Origin: Forficula auricularia
Taxonomy: Eukaryota; Arthropoda; Insecta; Dermaptera; Forficulidae
NCBI GenBank assembly: GCA_024734495.1
Contig: JALMQS010000841.1
Location: 4,513,798-4,577,797 of the forward strand
DNA length: 64,000 nucleotides
Reading direction: 5' to 3'
Part shown: in pieces, positions 20,200 to 31,981 of the stretch
How positions within the stretch are numbered: position 1 is the first letter of the stretch
Layout: each line of letters opens with the position of its first letter
Position numbers and translations under genes: made by a program
The notes under the pieces: generated by a model
What the model was told of the DNA's origin: nothing
What the model saw: the letters and a program-made list of their open reading frames with translations, nothing else
The model's database searches: none

Positions 20200-21406
20200 C
20201 CGACTTCAAAAAAGGAGGAGGTTCTCAATTCGACTGATTTTTTTTTTGTGACTATGTTACCTGATATCTTCACCAATTATCAACCGATTTTGATGATTTT
20301 TTTTTTTTGCATTGGATTCAGTATAGTTTCCGATTGGTCCAGTTTTTTTCATTGGTATTGAACCTTTTTTGTTATGTTTGTTCAGGCATAACTTCTTTGT
20401 TTATGAACCGATTTTAATGATTATTTCTGGGTTTGGATCAGTATAGCTCCAAGATAGTTAAGATACCTAACTATTTATTTATTTTATGTATGTTCAGCGA
20501 GAACTTTTTGCCACGGGGACCGATTTCGATGATTCTTTTTTTATTGGAAAGCGGGTACCTTAGGGGTGGTCCCATATTAATTTGGTCAAGTTCTGATTAT
20601 ATGAATGACGAAATAACGTAAATCTCCAATTCTTATGAACAAATAATCGAAATTATAGTAAATAAAATCTTTTATAAAAAATCTTAAAACATTCATTTTT
20701 CATTTTCTGGGGATGGGATTAGATCATTGGATGGAATAATGGAATTGAAATAATTATCGGAAAAGAGGTTTTTTTTTATTTAATTAGTTTTTTCCTCTTA
20801 TTAAAAACAAGAACTAAAAGATGATCAAGGACAGTCGATGGTGGAGAAGTAATCTCCGGAGTCGAAGCTCAAAAACAATGTATGCATAAATTCATGTAAA
20901 ATAATTGGTTTAATAAATAATAAATTTATAATTTTCTGATTCATTCGCCCGTCGCTTTCTCTTACGAGATGCATGCAAGGTATTACTTTAAGTCACTATT
21001 AATAACATCACTAAAAAGGGAAAAATAAAAAAAAAATTTATAAAACCGACTTCAAAAAATTAAATGCAACAAATATAATAATAAGAACTCAAAAATCAAA
21101 TAAAATGCACTAAAAGGTATAATTTAGTTACAACTAAACGACGAAATATTAACATGAAATCATTTTTTGAAGTCGGTGCTAAACTAACTATATAAACAAG
21201 CGTGCCCGCCAAAAGTACTAAGTAAGATCCGTCGAGTTCGATTCATAAAATGTATATGTTTGGCACCGACTTCAAAAGATTTCATGTTAATATTTCGTCG
21301 TTTAGTTGTAACTAAATTAGATAATTATTTTATACATTTTAGTGCATTTTATTTGATTTTTGAGTTCTTATTATTTAATTTATTGCATTTAATTTTTTGA
21401 AGTCGG
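20200..21406. mobile_element. CCGACTTC modular family, copy 3
   Basis: Starts CCGACTTCAAAAAAGGAGGA after TTAA (20196-20199). It has long-subtype module A (with the GGATCAGTATAGCTCCAAGA segment), a non-homologous stretch at about 20695-20900, module B from 21047, the centre with AAGTACTAAGTAAGATCC and inverted B ending TGAAGTCGG at 21406. The outer inverted A is absent. Confidence 0.65.
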
Positions 21407-22094
21407 TTTTTTTTTTTTTTTATAATTATTATTATTTTTTTATTTAATTTCATTTAAATTGAGTAGGTAAACAATTATTTTTATAGAGAAATGTTTGCGG
21501 AATTTAACAGAACAAAAGTCACATTGATAGATAGATACATACATAGATAGATAAATATATAAATACATACAGGTGAAGCTAATATAAAGCGTGTGAAAAC
21601 AATACCTACGCGTACATAGCGCTTTTTAATGTTTTTTTTCGAGAGAAGCTTTATACATGGTTATATCAAAAGAACGAAATTAAATTTGTTTTTGTGTAAT
21701 CTTAGGAGATTAGATTTGTGCGCGAGTGGCAATGATAGCGATAGCGAAATAAATTCACGAGTCAAACAAAATCAAAGATAAAACGAATATATGTTCAAAG
21801 AGAGAAAAATCCTCCCCATCAGCCCCACTTTGAAGGGAACAAGGGTGGTAGATAGCAAGAGTATGGCTGCGTTTGTGTGAACGACGAGGGATGAAAAACT
21901 CGGCACGTACTTCTGACATGAGTAAATAAGAGAGGCTCGGCGCACGTGGCTTTTGCCACCCTCTCACATCGCTACAAGAAATAAACTACACACAATCGCT
22001 GGTCATATATCATTTGGTAGATCTCGGCATTAATATTTCAGAGACGTGCCAAATTCGCTATAAAAGAATTATTCCATTTAATTTAATGTTCGTT
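21407..22094. other. Unassigned DNA
   Basis: GATA-type simple repeats lie at about 21524-21570, then a moderately GC-rich stretch (about 21700-21970) whose 70-codon minus ORF has no recognisable features. Confidence 0.35.
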
Positions 22095-22810
22095 TTTTTC
22101 CCTCTGTAGATACGGGTTCATTTTATGCGTTATAATTAAATTATACTTTAATTAGACATCTTTGGCAATCATAATGAGTTATAATAAATATTAAATCATC
22201 GAGCTTAAATTCCGTCATATAATATTTACAGCCGGTTTTTCTACCTACGGTTGGTGGTCAATTTAGCTTTTCGAAATCGAAATTGAAAAAGCGAATCTTT
22301 TTCAAGACTCGGTACGCTATTTGGGGCCGTTTATAAATTACGTCACACGAATTTCAAGATTTTTAGACCGCTCCTTCCTGTCACATTTTCATTGAGTATT
22401 GTGACGTCACACTCACTTTTATACCCTTATTGCTTGCTTACAATTTTTTTTTTCTCTTTAGATACGGTTTCATTTTATGCGTTATAATTAAATTATACTT
22501 TAATTAAACATCTTTGGCAATCATAATGAGTTATAATAAATATTAAATCATCGAGCTTAACATTCAGTCATATAATATTTACAGCCGGTTTTTCTACCTA
22601 CGGTTGGTGAACAATTTAGCCTTTCGAAATCGAAATTGGAGAAAAAACGAGTCTTTTTCAAGACTCGGTATGCTATTTGGGACCGTCTATAAATTACGTC
22701 ACACGAATTTCAAGATTTATAGACCCCTCTTCCTTGTCACATTTTCATTGAGTATTGTGACGTCACACTCACTTCTATACCCTTATTGATTGCTTACAAT
22801 TTTTCGTCTA
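22095..22810 (+). repeat. Direct tandem duplication, period about 353 bp
   Basis: Two units (about 22095-22449 and 22450-22810) share long matching blocks, for example CAGCCGGTTTTTCTACCTAC at 22229 and 22582, and both include the start of the CCGTYTATAAATTACGTCAC element. They differ by scattered substitutions, so the duplication is not recent. Confidence 0.75.
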
Positions 22811-22849
22811 TATTTATTTTACCATTATTTTCAGGTTGGAATAATAATA

Positions 22850-23308
22850 CAGTCGACTCTCGATAATTCGAATTTTTCGATAATTCGAACTCTCTTCAGC
22901 TGTTAACTTCGCTAAATCGAAAAAATGCTGTGTATTTTGATAAACTCGATAACTCGAAATCCTTTTCGTAGCAAGAGGGGTAGAGAACATTCTTTAATTC
23001 GATCTAGGCCACTTCCCCTCTATAATTCGAATTTTTCCTAGTAATGTTCACTCCTCATTTTCCCAGCCAAGCCATATCGAAACAAAAACTATTCTTAATT
23101 TTTTTAATTACTTATGTTATTATTCTATTGCAATGTTAATACATATGTAATTTTTTTGTCGTTTTCATTATTTTTACTTTTTTACTTGAGGCTATATATA
23201 AAATTCATAAGGTCATACATATTTTCAAAAAATCTTACTAATTCGAAGTCTCGATAATTCGAATTTTTCTTGTAGTCTCTGGGATTTCGAATTATCGAGA
23301 GGAGACTG
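22850..23308. mobile_element. pogo/Tigger-like MITE
   Basis: Ends CAGTCGACTCTCGATAATTC and its near inverse (GAATTATCGAGAGGAGACTG), flanked by TA (22848-22849 and 23309-23310). The TCGATAATTCGAA repeats near both ends are usual for pogo-type elements. At 459 bp it has no transposase. Confidence 0.75.
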
Positions 23309-23427
23309 TACCTTCAAACTAAAAAATATTTTTGAAAATTTATTAATTTGGGTTCTGTGACATCACAATTTTTAAGATCCCAAGGCCCCCTGTCACATTT
23401 TCTCACAAATCTAAAATGCCCGCTCCC

Positions 23428-23662
23428 CCCCCTTTTTTTTTATTTTTTTTATTTATTTAATGTCACCGGGAACAAAGCCCATTTAGACAGCACATAAGTA
23501 AAGTGTTAGTAGGGTTAGTGGGGGAGCCGAGTTTTCAGCCGGTAGAAATTTTTATTCGCCAGCTAGGATCGAACCCCGGCCTCCCATTCCAACATCGTCA
23601 TAATCGATCGATGTCGAAACGAGGCCAGTGCGTTAGCCAACTGAGCCAACCCGGCTCCCCCG
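23428..23662 (-). mobile_element. tRNA-derived SINE, family B
   Basis: On the minus strand the head has a near-consensus pol III A box (TGGCTCAGTTGG, 23637-23648) and a B box (GGTTCGATCC, 23566-23575), then a body (GTGCTGTCTAAATGGGCTTT) and an A-rich 3' end that appears as T/A on the plus strand. A 5'-truncated relative lies at 34681-34830. Confidence 0.75.
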
Positions 23663-23701
23663 CTCCCCCTTTACTGTGTGACGTAATTTATGGACGGCCC
23701 C

Positions 23702-25700
23702 TTTGCAGTTTCGGTGAATTAATAATTTTCGTTTACCTAACCCATTTTTGACCAGATGTTCGATTTTTATAACGGCAGTCATAACTATTATCAATATTTT
23801 TGTTTCTTTGTATGATAACATTGGATTTCCATGAAACTTTTAGTTATTTGACTGTGAGACATTTTTTTTCATTCTTGCATCTGTACCTCTGTCTCAAGTG
23901 GGGAAATGGGGATAAAATAATCCCTTTTGTAGAGACTTTTTCAAATAAATGGTCTTTAAATATTTTATCCAAAATAAAATTACAAACTCACTGATCAGGT
24001 TATATTACCTAAGACTAGGCAACAATGTTTTTAATTAGTACTTCTGGATGTTAATTTCATTGTTCGAAAAAGTGTCCGTTGGCCACTATTTGGCATTATT
24101 TTTTTCACTTAGTTTGTTCAATGAAGAAAATATATTATTCTTAATTTCAATTTTTTTCTTCTATCCAGGCTCAATTATTTGAAACTTTCTTGTTTAGTTA
24201 CTTCATATATAGCCTCAAAAAATTATTGGGGTGCATTCAAATTATATGAAAAGATTTTTTGAATGAGAGAAGCAGTGTTGTTGATAACCTCTTTTGAGCC
24301 TTTTAAATTAGGATATATTAATCAGCCCATAATTAAAAAATAAGTATTTAATTGATTGGATGTATCTCTGATATTTAGACACCCTTAGAACTATACAAAT
24401 AGCCAAAGGTTTAGTTTTTCCTTGTTTTGAGGGATTCCCAATTTAATGCAAATGATATGTGCATTAGAAATATTTAAAAGGAACAAATAGTAATAGACAA
24501 CATGGGAAAGTTTACCAGGTTCACCAGACACGGGAATTATTGTCATAGTTTGTTAGGCTCATTAAATAGTGACTCAGGGCTTTAATTGAACTAAACCGAT
24601 TAATTTGACTCTAGTTTTCTAACTAGGGGTTGTTGAGGGCCGCGTATTCGAGAAGCTATTTAAAAAAAGTACAATTAAGAAGCTCACTAAAAGGTAAAAA
24701 ATTGTCAAGTTCTTATTTTTAAATACCAATCTTAATCCCGTATTTACATTTTCTAAAATATTAATTATTTTAGTAATTAAAATTTCTACAATAAAAGCTC
24801 CTATTTTGCACATTTATATATAGGTATTAATTATTTTGTCCCAATGTCTGTTAGTGAATGGGTGGTTGGCTAGTGTAGATTTTTAACTAATAATAGGTGG
24901 TCATAAAACTTGTAGTATTTGATTTATAGAGTTAATGCTGCAGCGCCATCTGTGGCTTGAATTGGTACCAACCATGACGCGTGATGCGTGATTCGTGATG
25001 GCTCAATCCCATTTACTGCCAAGTAAAATAAAAAGTGTGCAAGGCGCACCAAAAGAAGTTATCACTTCAAAAGATTCTAATAAATTTTTTAACATTTTTA
25101 ATTTTTAGAGATCAATATTATTAGTATGATGTTTCAATAGATTATTGAGAAATTAATAAGTGATTCCATTTTTTTTTCAATTCTCATGAAATCTGACGAA
25201 AGAAGTTGATAAATATTTATTGATGACTTGATAAAAACCCAAGATCGATATTCGATAATTAATAGATCCATAAAAGTAGATTAAATCAGCCGGGGGGCGT
25301 TGGCTTTAATCCAATATAAAAAGTTCAATAAATAAATAACAAATGCAGCGGCAAGTTATAACCGTGTCTGTCCTTAAGATGAACTACAGCCCTTCGAGAC
25401 TCGAGTAAATATTTGAGAAACATCGTCATATAATAAATCTAAAAAATTGTTTCGACGGATATAATTCAGATATAAGGAAACAACATTAATCCGATGGGCT
25501 GCAATAAATATCGATTAATGTTGACATTTAAATAAACTAGTGTGCATACAACATAAATTTCTCTTATTCTCTTTTAATAACAAACCACAAATCTATCAGA
25601 CTAATATCGTAGACGACCTGACTATTACCGTTCCTCTAGAATATTTTTAGTGTTGAGATTTCAATGCTTTTAACACAGTTTTATAAATGTAACAAATGTA
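23702..25700. other. Unassigned DNA
   Basis: No element ends were recognised. A GC-richer spot at about 24945-25015 with several CGTGATG repeats stands out. Short ORFs are not convincing. Confidence 0.35.
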
Positions 25701-25983
25701 TCGAATTATCGAGAGTCGACTGTATTATTATTCCAACCTGAAAATGATGGTAAAATAAATCTAGACGAAAAATTGTGAGCAAGCAATAAGGGTATAAAAG
25801 TGAGTGTGACGTCACAATCCTCATTGAAAATGTGACAGGGAGGAGCGGTCGAAAAATCTTGAAATTCGTGTGACGTAATTTATAGACGGCCCGAAATAGC
25901 GTACCGAGTCTTGAAAAAGATTCGCTTTTTCCTCCAATTTTGATTTTAAAAGCTAAAATGACCACCAACCGTAGGTAGAAAGG
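25701..25983 (-). repeat. Inverted partial copy of the 22.24-22.87 kb composite
   Basis: Reverse-complement of the earlier block, running from the first 24 bases of the pogo-like MITE (TCGAATTATCGAGAGTCGAC) through GACGTCAC and GACGTAATTTATAGACGG to CCACCAACCGTAGGTAGAA. Because the junction with the MITE is included, the composite was copied after the MITE had inserted. Confidence 0.7.
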
Positions 25984-26490
25984 TAACAATGTATAAGGAA
26001 ACAACTATTCTACAGTTTTGTATAAAAATTGACCATAATATTATTATAATTTTTAATCAATAGATCACAGAGAACTGAAGAAGATAAGAAGAATTGATAA
26101 TGGATCAAAAAGAAACATTTCAAATTAGATCCAAATCAACCAATTTCGCTTATCCCTATGACTCTTAAAGATTTAAACTCTCTTACTTTCATCATATATA
26201 TATATTCTCTATATTATCATGTTATGATAAAGGATATAATGTGAAGTATTGCGATCTCCTACCTGGGTCCTTACACTTTGAGAGCTTCTATCTCCAAGGT
26301 GAAAAAGTTAATTTCATTTTGTGACTTCTAGGAGTATGGATTCGATGCCCTTAATAGTTTGACACCGGATTTAAAACATAAAACCATATATTGTGGTCCC
26401 CAGAGGCCAAAAAGTGACCAAAAATCCATTGGTCAGTGCGTATGTATGTGCCCCCCTGCGTTCACCTTTCACCTATTCCTTTATTATATA
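25984..26490. other. Unassigned DNA
   Basis: AT-rich, becoming GC-richer near 26380-26460. No gene recognised. Confidence 0.35.
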
Positions 26491-27110
26491 CTAGCTTCAA
26501 GGTCCACCTTCGGTGGGCCTCTTGCCTGCCAAGAGGCTTCGTCCCCTGGACCCCCCCGTCACTTGAACACTCCCTCTCCTCCATCTCCAACCACTCTCCA
26601 TCTCACCGACCCTCTCCCCAACCCCGGAACTTCTCCCCCGCCTCTGATCACCCTCCAATCCAGTAAACCTACCCCACCCATGGACTCCGCATCGTTTGGA
26701 CCCCAACCCCACCCTTGCCCCCCGCCCCCACCTCTCAACCTCTGGGGGGGGGCATAGAAGCTATAGGTACATACAGAGACAGGCACAAATGCCTTTTAGT
26801 AGTATGTGATATAGGTACAGATACAGAGAGAAATGCCCTTTAGTATCCCTGGACCTCCATATCCCTGACTCCCTACGCCCTGGACCCCACCCCCACCCCC
26901 TGGGGCACGGACAAACATAGGTATATATACAGGCACAAACGTCCTATAGTAGCCCCCTGGATATAGGTACAGACACAGAAAGAAATACCCTTTAGTAGCT
27001 GGCAACCCCCACCCCTGGATCTCCCCCCCCTGTGGGGACGGACATAGGTATATAGGTACATACAGAGGTAGGTAGGCATAAATGCACTTTAGTAGTATAG
27101 GATTTTTAAC
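26491..27110 (-). mobile_element. GC-rich Helitron-like element with minisatellite
   Basis: Read on the minus strand it would end in CTAG (26491-26494) preceded by a CCACC/GGTGG hairpin (about 26503-26515). The adjacent GAGGCTTCGTCCCCTGGAC block matches the end of the Helitron at 37680-37809. To its right are C-rich stretches and degenerate units built on ATAGGTACATACAGA and CACAAATGCCTTTTAGTAG. The far end is uncertain. Several ORFs of 60-130 codons here (both strands) are by-products of the skewed composition. Confidence 0.45.
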
Positions 27111-27825
27111 CTTTGAAAATCAAACTCTAAAGTACCTTTGACTCTGATTCAACCCTATATAAATCGTATCTTTTTTCTAGAATGTAAATTAATATCTTGA
27201 CTTCTTGCATTCTTATAAAGGGAAAAAAATAAAGCAGGCAAGTTGCTTAACCTGGGTGTTAGCATGAGAACCGGTTAATTTATCAAGGGGTGGTCCCTTA
27301 AATTTAAATTAGATTTATTATAATGGAATTCATGGAAAGAAATTTCGAACAATTACCGAATAAAAGGCTTTTACGTAATCGAGAACCCATTGAAATATTC
27401 ATGGAATGATTATCAAGCTAAAAATGAAAGTAACACAAACCTTTTTATGAACCTGAACGTTAATAAACATATTCATAAACGTTAAAAGCATCTTGTCATT
27501 TCAATATTGTTATTTTAATTATCAAACGCGCATTATTTAGAGAGCTTTCGCTCTACATGTCGCCAGTAAGCTCTAACAGGATTTTGTTAGTTTTTAGTCT
27601 TTTATCATTAACATAGACTTTAAAAATATTTATCTATATATAGAGGAGTGTATTTTAATATCAAATGCTGAGAGGAATAATTTCCATTATAACCAGTCCA
27701 GGGAGTTCAATTAGGACTCTTCGGTCAACTTGTATAGTCAGGTGTCTGATAAATAATTTATCAGGAAATATTTTCATTGAAATTACCAAAGCCGCAACAT
27801 CAAGTTTTTTTAATAGAATTTTTAA
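27111..27825. other. Unassigned DNA
   Basis: No recognised features. The 93-codon ORF that starts at 27665 runs into a mobile-element end and is not credible as a gene. Confidence 0.35.
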
Positions 27826-28505
27826 CCGACTTCAAAAAAGGAGGAGGTTATCAATTCGATTGATTTTTTTTTTATCTATGTTAACTAATTTCTTCGCCAA
27901 TTGTGAACCGATTTTGATGATTTTTTTGCCATTGAATTCAGTATAGTTTCCGATTGGTACAAATATAAATTTCATGAGTATTAGACCTTTTTTGTTATGT
28001 ATGTTTGCGCATAACTTCTTTGTTTATCAACCAATTTTAATGATTCTTTCTGCGTTTGGATCAGTATAGCTCCAAGATAGTCAGGATACCTAACTATTTA
28101 TTTATTTTATATATGTTCAGCGAGAACTTTTTTACTCGTGGACCGATTTCGATGATTCTTTTTTTGGAAAGGGGGTACCTTATGGATGGTCCCACATTAA
28201 TTTGCTCAAGTTCTGATGATATGGTCAATGAGGAAATACCGTAAATCTCCAATTCGTATGAGCAAATAATCGAAATTATAATAAATAAAATCTTTTATAA
28301 AAAAATAATAATTTCTATAAAAAAAAATAAAACCGACTTCAAAAAAAATAAATGTAACATATAAAATAATAAGAACTCAAGAATAAAATAAAATGTACTA
28401 AAAGGTATAAAATAATTATCTAATTTAGTTACAACTAAACGACGAAATATTAACATGAAATCACTTTTAGAAGTCGGTGCCAAACCTATACATTTTATAC
28501 CTTTT
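27826..28505. mobile_element. CCGACTTC modular family, copy 4 (truncated)
   Basis: CCGACTTCAAAAAAGGAGGA follows TTAA (27822-27825). Long-subtype module A and module B are present up to GAAGTCGGTGCCAAACC; the inverted B arm is lost. Confidence 0.65.
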
Positions 28506-28514
28506 AGTTTTATC

Positions 28515-28700
28515 TATTTTCTTCTTTTAAATAAAGTAAAGAAAATTTAAAATTTCTAGGTAGGTTTGACAAAAATAAAAGACAAGATGCTTGTTAGAAT
28601 GACTCTCTATACCTATATAAACCTACCTAGAATTTTATTTTTTAAATTTTTAAAAAAAATTTTAAATTTTCTTTACTTTATTTAAATATGTTTCACCAAG
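28515..28700. repeat. AAAGTAAAGAAAATTT foldback, copy lacking its ribozyme-like centre
   Basis: Arms AAATAAAGTAAAGAAAATTT and TTTTCTTTACTTTATTTAAA surround a centre that matches the complement of the 51.64-kb copy (GACAAAAATAAAAGA, then GACTCTCTATA). The CTGAAGA part is deleted. Confidence 0.6.
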
Positions 28701-28801
28701 AACCTAAACCATTCCCAGTTAACAAAATTTCATCTTTTATTTCAAAATAATTTTAGAAATTGAGTTCCCCACTACCAAAATGTATAATATCTTTATATGT
28801 A

Positions 28802-29303
28802 TCTATATATATAAAATAGAAAAGTATGTGGATATGTATGTGGAAACGATCTGATTGGCCAGTGCATAGACAATGCCAAAGCGTTAAATTATTAGAACGA
28901 TTCTGATTGGTCAGATAGTGATCGTGCTTAGGCAATGTGTTAAATAAATCTTTCCTTATTCTTCCTTATTTTTGAATCAATTTCATTCAGCACATTCTTT
29001 CGATACTTACAGTAAGATTTTAAATTTCAATTATTAAATTGGTATGAACGAGACGCTCCCCGCCAGAGGCTAGGTGACGCTGGGCCGAAGGCCCGGTCGT
29101 CAGCTATGTATATATATAAAATGAAAAAGTATGTATATATGTTTGTATGATCCGGACGATCTGATTGGCCAGTGCATAGCCAATGGCAAAGCGTTAAATT
29201 ATTAGAACTATTCTGATTGGTCAGATAGCGATCATGCTTAGCCAATGTGTTAAATAAAGATTTCCTTATTGTTGAATCAACCGAAAGCCCGGTCGTCAGC
29301 TAG
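28802..29303 (+). mobile_element. Two Helitrons in tandem
   Basis: Copy one starts TCTATATATATAAAATAG and ends CAGCTAT near 29107 with a GGGCCGAAGGCCC hairpin (29082-29094) upstream. Copy two follows directly and ends CTAG at 29300-29303 before T. Both share AGCGTTAAATTATTAGAAC and CTGATTGGTCAGATAG. Hairpin plus CTRR end, TC start and lack of target duplication are Helitron hallmarks. Confidence 0.7.
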
Positions 29304-30752
29304 TTATGTATAAAAGTTTATTTGGCGAAATAAGTAGATTCTACTATCTTGGAAAACTCACGAAACTAACTTCTACTTTATCCGAGTTGTTATAGAAGAT
29401 TTTATTATAATCTATTTTAGAAAGATTTATATTCCACCCCTCGGGAATTGAACTCAGATATAGTAGAAAATATTATTATAATGCTGGACTTTAATTATGT
29501 TTTGTTAAAACATGATATTTAATTAAACAATAATAATAATAATTTATTTATTTAAAGATTTTAAAATTAAAATAACATTATTAGAAACGTCTGGAAAAGA
29601 TGAAGTCATTTATGATTATACTTGTGCAAAATTATGGTATATACCCATTGCGGACTATTTTATTCGAGTCCTCTTAGAAAAGGATCATTTACGAACAAGT
29701 GTAAAACGGTGACGTCACAAAAGATGAATTAGCCATTGATGTAGGTATGTAATAATTGTAATTTCAAAAAAAGTACGATAAGTACAAATTATTTTTAAGG
29801 ACATGTCCTAAAATAATATGGAAAAAATCTATTTATTTTTTAATTACTGATTAGACTAAAATAAATGTTCTGTATAAAATCCTATACCAAAAGTTAAGTT
29901 AAGAAGCTAAAATTTTCAGCGATTTAAGGATATGATTAAAGTAATTGCTTGTGGCTGAAAATTCAATTTATTAGACTTTTTAAACGTTCATAGGGGTAAG
30001 TTAACCATCAAATTAATTTTTTGAAAGTAAATCAATGTCGGCCATCAAAATTTCAATTCTAATCTGAAAAATAAAAATTTTCAACCCTTCTGGTTCAATT
30101 TAAATCAATTGAAAATATTAAATTCTAGCCTTTAACCCCTTTATTAAGTGTCACTACCTACCCTACTTAAAAAGGGGAAGATTTCTTCTTGTAACTAGAT
30201 CGATGTTTTCATTTCACCCTCTGTTAAGGATAACTATACTTGATTGAAATTGTTTTTTGATGACCACTAAATAACATTGGTTTTCGATAAAAAAATATTT
30301 ATGAAGGGAGAAAAGTTTTCAAATGTAAATACACCCGTATAAAGAAAAACTTTAACTTTCTCTAAAACAGCTAAAAATTTCAATTAACATTTAATAACCC
30401 TATAATTCATGGATCCACAAACTACACTACCGGATATTCGGAAGACCGGAAGTGGACATTTACATGAAAGATTTTTCGTTTTTTTTTTGATTTTCTCAAA
30501 AAAAAAACGAAATAAATGAAGGGGTGTAGATTAGTAGTGTCGCGCAAATAAATGAAAATGTGAAAGTCGTGTGTTCAACACAACAAATGTTTTTATTTCG
30601 AATAAACTCAAGAAATTTTCCCGAGATGAGAAAAAAAACCATGGTAAATCTATACATATGTGATCTAAGAATTTTGGAAAGGCTTAGGTCGGGCATGGTA
30701 CGAAAAAGATTTGGAAACACTGGTTTAAATAGTAATAATAATCCTATAGAAT
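29304..30752. other. Unassigned AT-rich DNA
   Basis: No elements or genes recognised. A poly(T)/poly(A) pair lies near 30475-30510. Confidence 0.4.
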
Positions 30753-30760
30753 GTTCAAAC

Positions 30761-31081
30761 CGAGGGGTGAACCGCGACCCAATATGCTGTACACCTACTT
30801 CCAAATATTTCCAAGTACTTCCAAATATTTCCAAGTACTTCCAAATATTTCCAAGTACTTCCAAATATTTCCAAGCACTTCCAAATATTTCCAAGCACTT
30901 CCAAATATTTCCAATCACTTCCAAATATTTCCAAGTACTTCCAAATATTTCCAAGTACAAAGCACTTCCAAATATTTCCAAGCACTTCCAAATATTTCCA
31001 AGTACTTCCAAATATTTCCAAGTAATTCCAAAATACTTCCAAAGAGGTGTACACCTACTTCCAATCGCGGATCACCCCTCT
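30761..31081. mobile_element. hAT-like MITE with internal minisatellite, copy 2
   Basis: Begins CGAGGGGTGAACCGCGAC and ends GATCACCCCTCT, flanked by an exact 8-bp duplication GTTCAAAC (30753-30760 and 31082-31089). The interior is eleven 20-bp units (ACTTCCAAATATTTCCAAGT) with one 7-base interruption after the eighth, then GGTGTACACC. Long ORFs on both strands across this array (up to 180 codons) merely repeat one 20-residue peptide and are not genes. Confidence 0.85.
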
Positions 31082-31123
31082 GTTCAAACCTTCGAATACT
31101 AATAACCCAAAGATTAGGAGAAA

Positions 31124-31232
31124 TAAGTGGATATCGATGAGGCAGTCCAAAAAAAAGAAGATAATTTACACTATCTTTTTATTCATAAAACCTTTTTTTG
31201 GACTGCCTCAACGATATCCACTTAATTCACTT
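31124..31232. repeat. Foldback, GATGAGGCAGTCCAA family, centre deleted
   Basis: AAGTGGATATCGATGAGGCAG is inverted at the right (CTGCCTCAACGATATCCACTT). Same arm as the element at 43190-43468, without its hammerhead-like motifs. Confidence 0.65.
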
Positions 31233-31239
31233 ATCAGTC

Positions 31240-31977
31240 CGTCTCCAAAATTACTCCAATCTTATTAGGAGAAATCTTTCTATTTTTATTTGAACAGCTT
31301 ACGAATTATTATTTTTAAAAATAAGGTTAAGCTATTCAAGTTTGATCGACTGTTCATTTTCCCACTTAGTTTAAATATACTCAGCTATTTTAAGTGGTCT
31401 AATTTCTATTAAACTTTACCTATTTTAAGCGAAACAAGACAAGGGTGGCAACGCTAGATTGGAATTTGAACTCGAGATTGTTTTTTTTAAAGACAAATTT
31501 CAAAGACAAAACTTCTATTTTTCCAATTATCTCCTCTTAAACAAATACCCACCGAGATCGAATACTATTTCGAGCTTTCAAGATTGACAGTCAAAAGGAA
31601 ACTAAACGTGTATCTAATCTTAGAACGAAATTAAAATAATTAATTGTGATCTTGATCGCGCGGCTGGTTGCCTATACGCCAGGCGGCGCTGCCATCGGTC
31701 TATTTTAAAAGCTGATTTAAAAGCACAGACTAGGCCATTGTACAACCTTTCAGATTTTGATTTAAAAATTGTGAATAAGACAGAGGTCGTCAACCTTTTT
31801 GAGGAGACGGTCATATTAAAATAATTATAATAAATTATATAAAAAAAATATATTTTATTTCAATTAAAAACTGTTTTTGAAGCCAATTTAGTTTAATTTT
31901 TGGTTGCCGCGTATTATAATTTATTCATTTTTGACTTATGATTAGTGACCTTAAAATTCATTTAGGCGACTCACATT
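31240..31977. other. Unassigned DNA
   Basis: A GC-rich spot at about 31645-31705 lies within a short minus ORF; no identity. Confidence 0.35.
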
Positions 31978-31981
31978 TTAA

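Larger units (their letters stand above)
22323..23701. mobile_element. CCGTCCATAAATTACGT element, copy 2, interrupted by other elements
   Basis: Left end GGGGCCGTTTATAAATTACG and right end CGTAATTTATGGACGGCCCC are inverted. Between them lie part of the 353-bp duplication, a pogo-like MITE (22850-23308) and a SINE (23428-23662). This is a layered insertion whose order can be read from the nesting. Confidence 0.6.

Noticed and set aside
26359..27079. Several Pro- or Gly-rich ORFs in the GC-rich block
   Set aside because: They overlap on both strands and follow base composition; tandem repeats and Helitron ends explain the region.
30791..31040. CRISPR-like array of regular short repeats
   Set aside because: The units are contiguous with no unique spacers, inside a MITE, in a eukaryotic setting.
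30496..31140. Long overlapping ORFs (99-180 codons) on both strands
   Set aside because: They are produced by a stop-free 10-bp tandem repeat and run through mobile-element ends; no protein family features.
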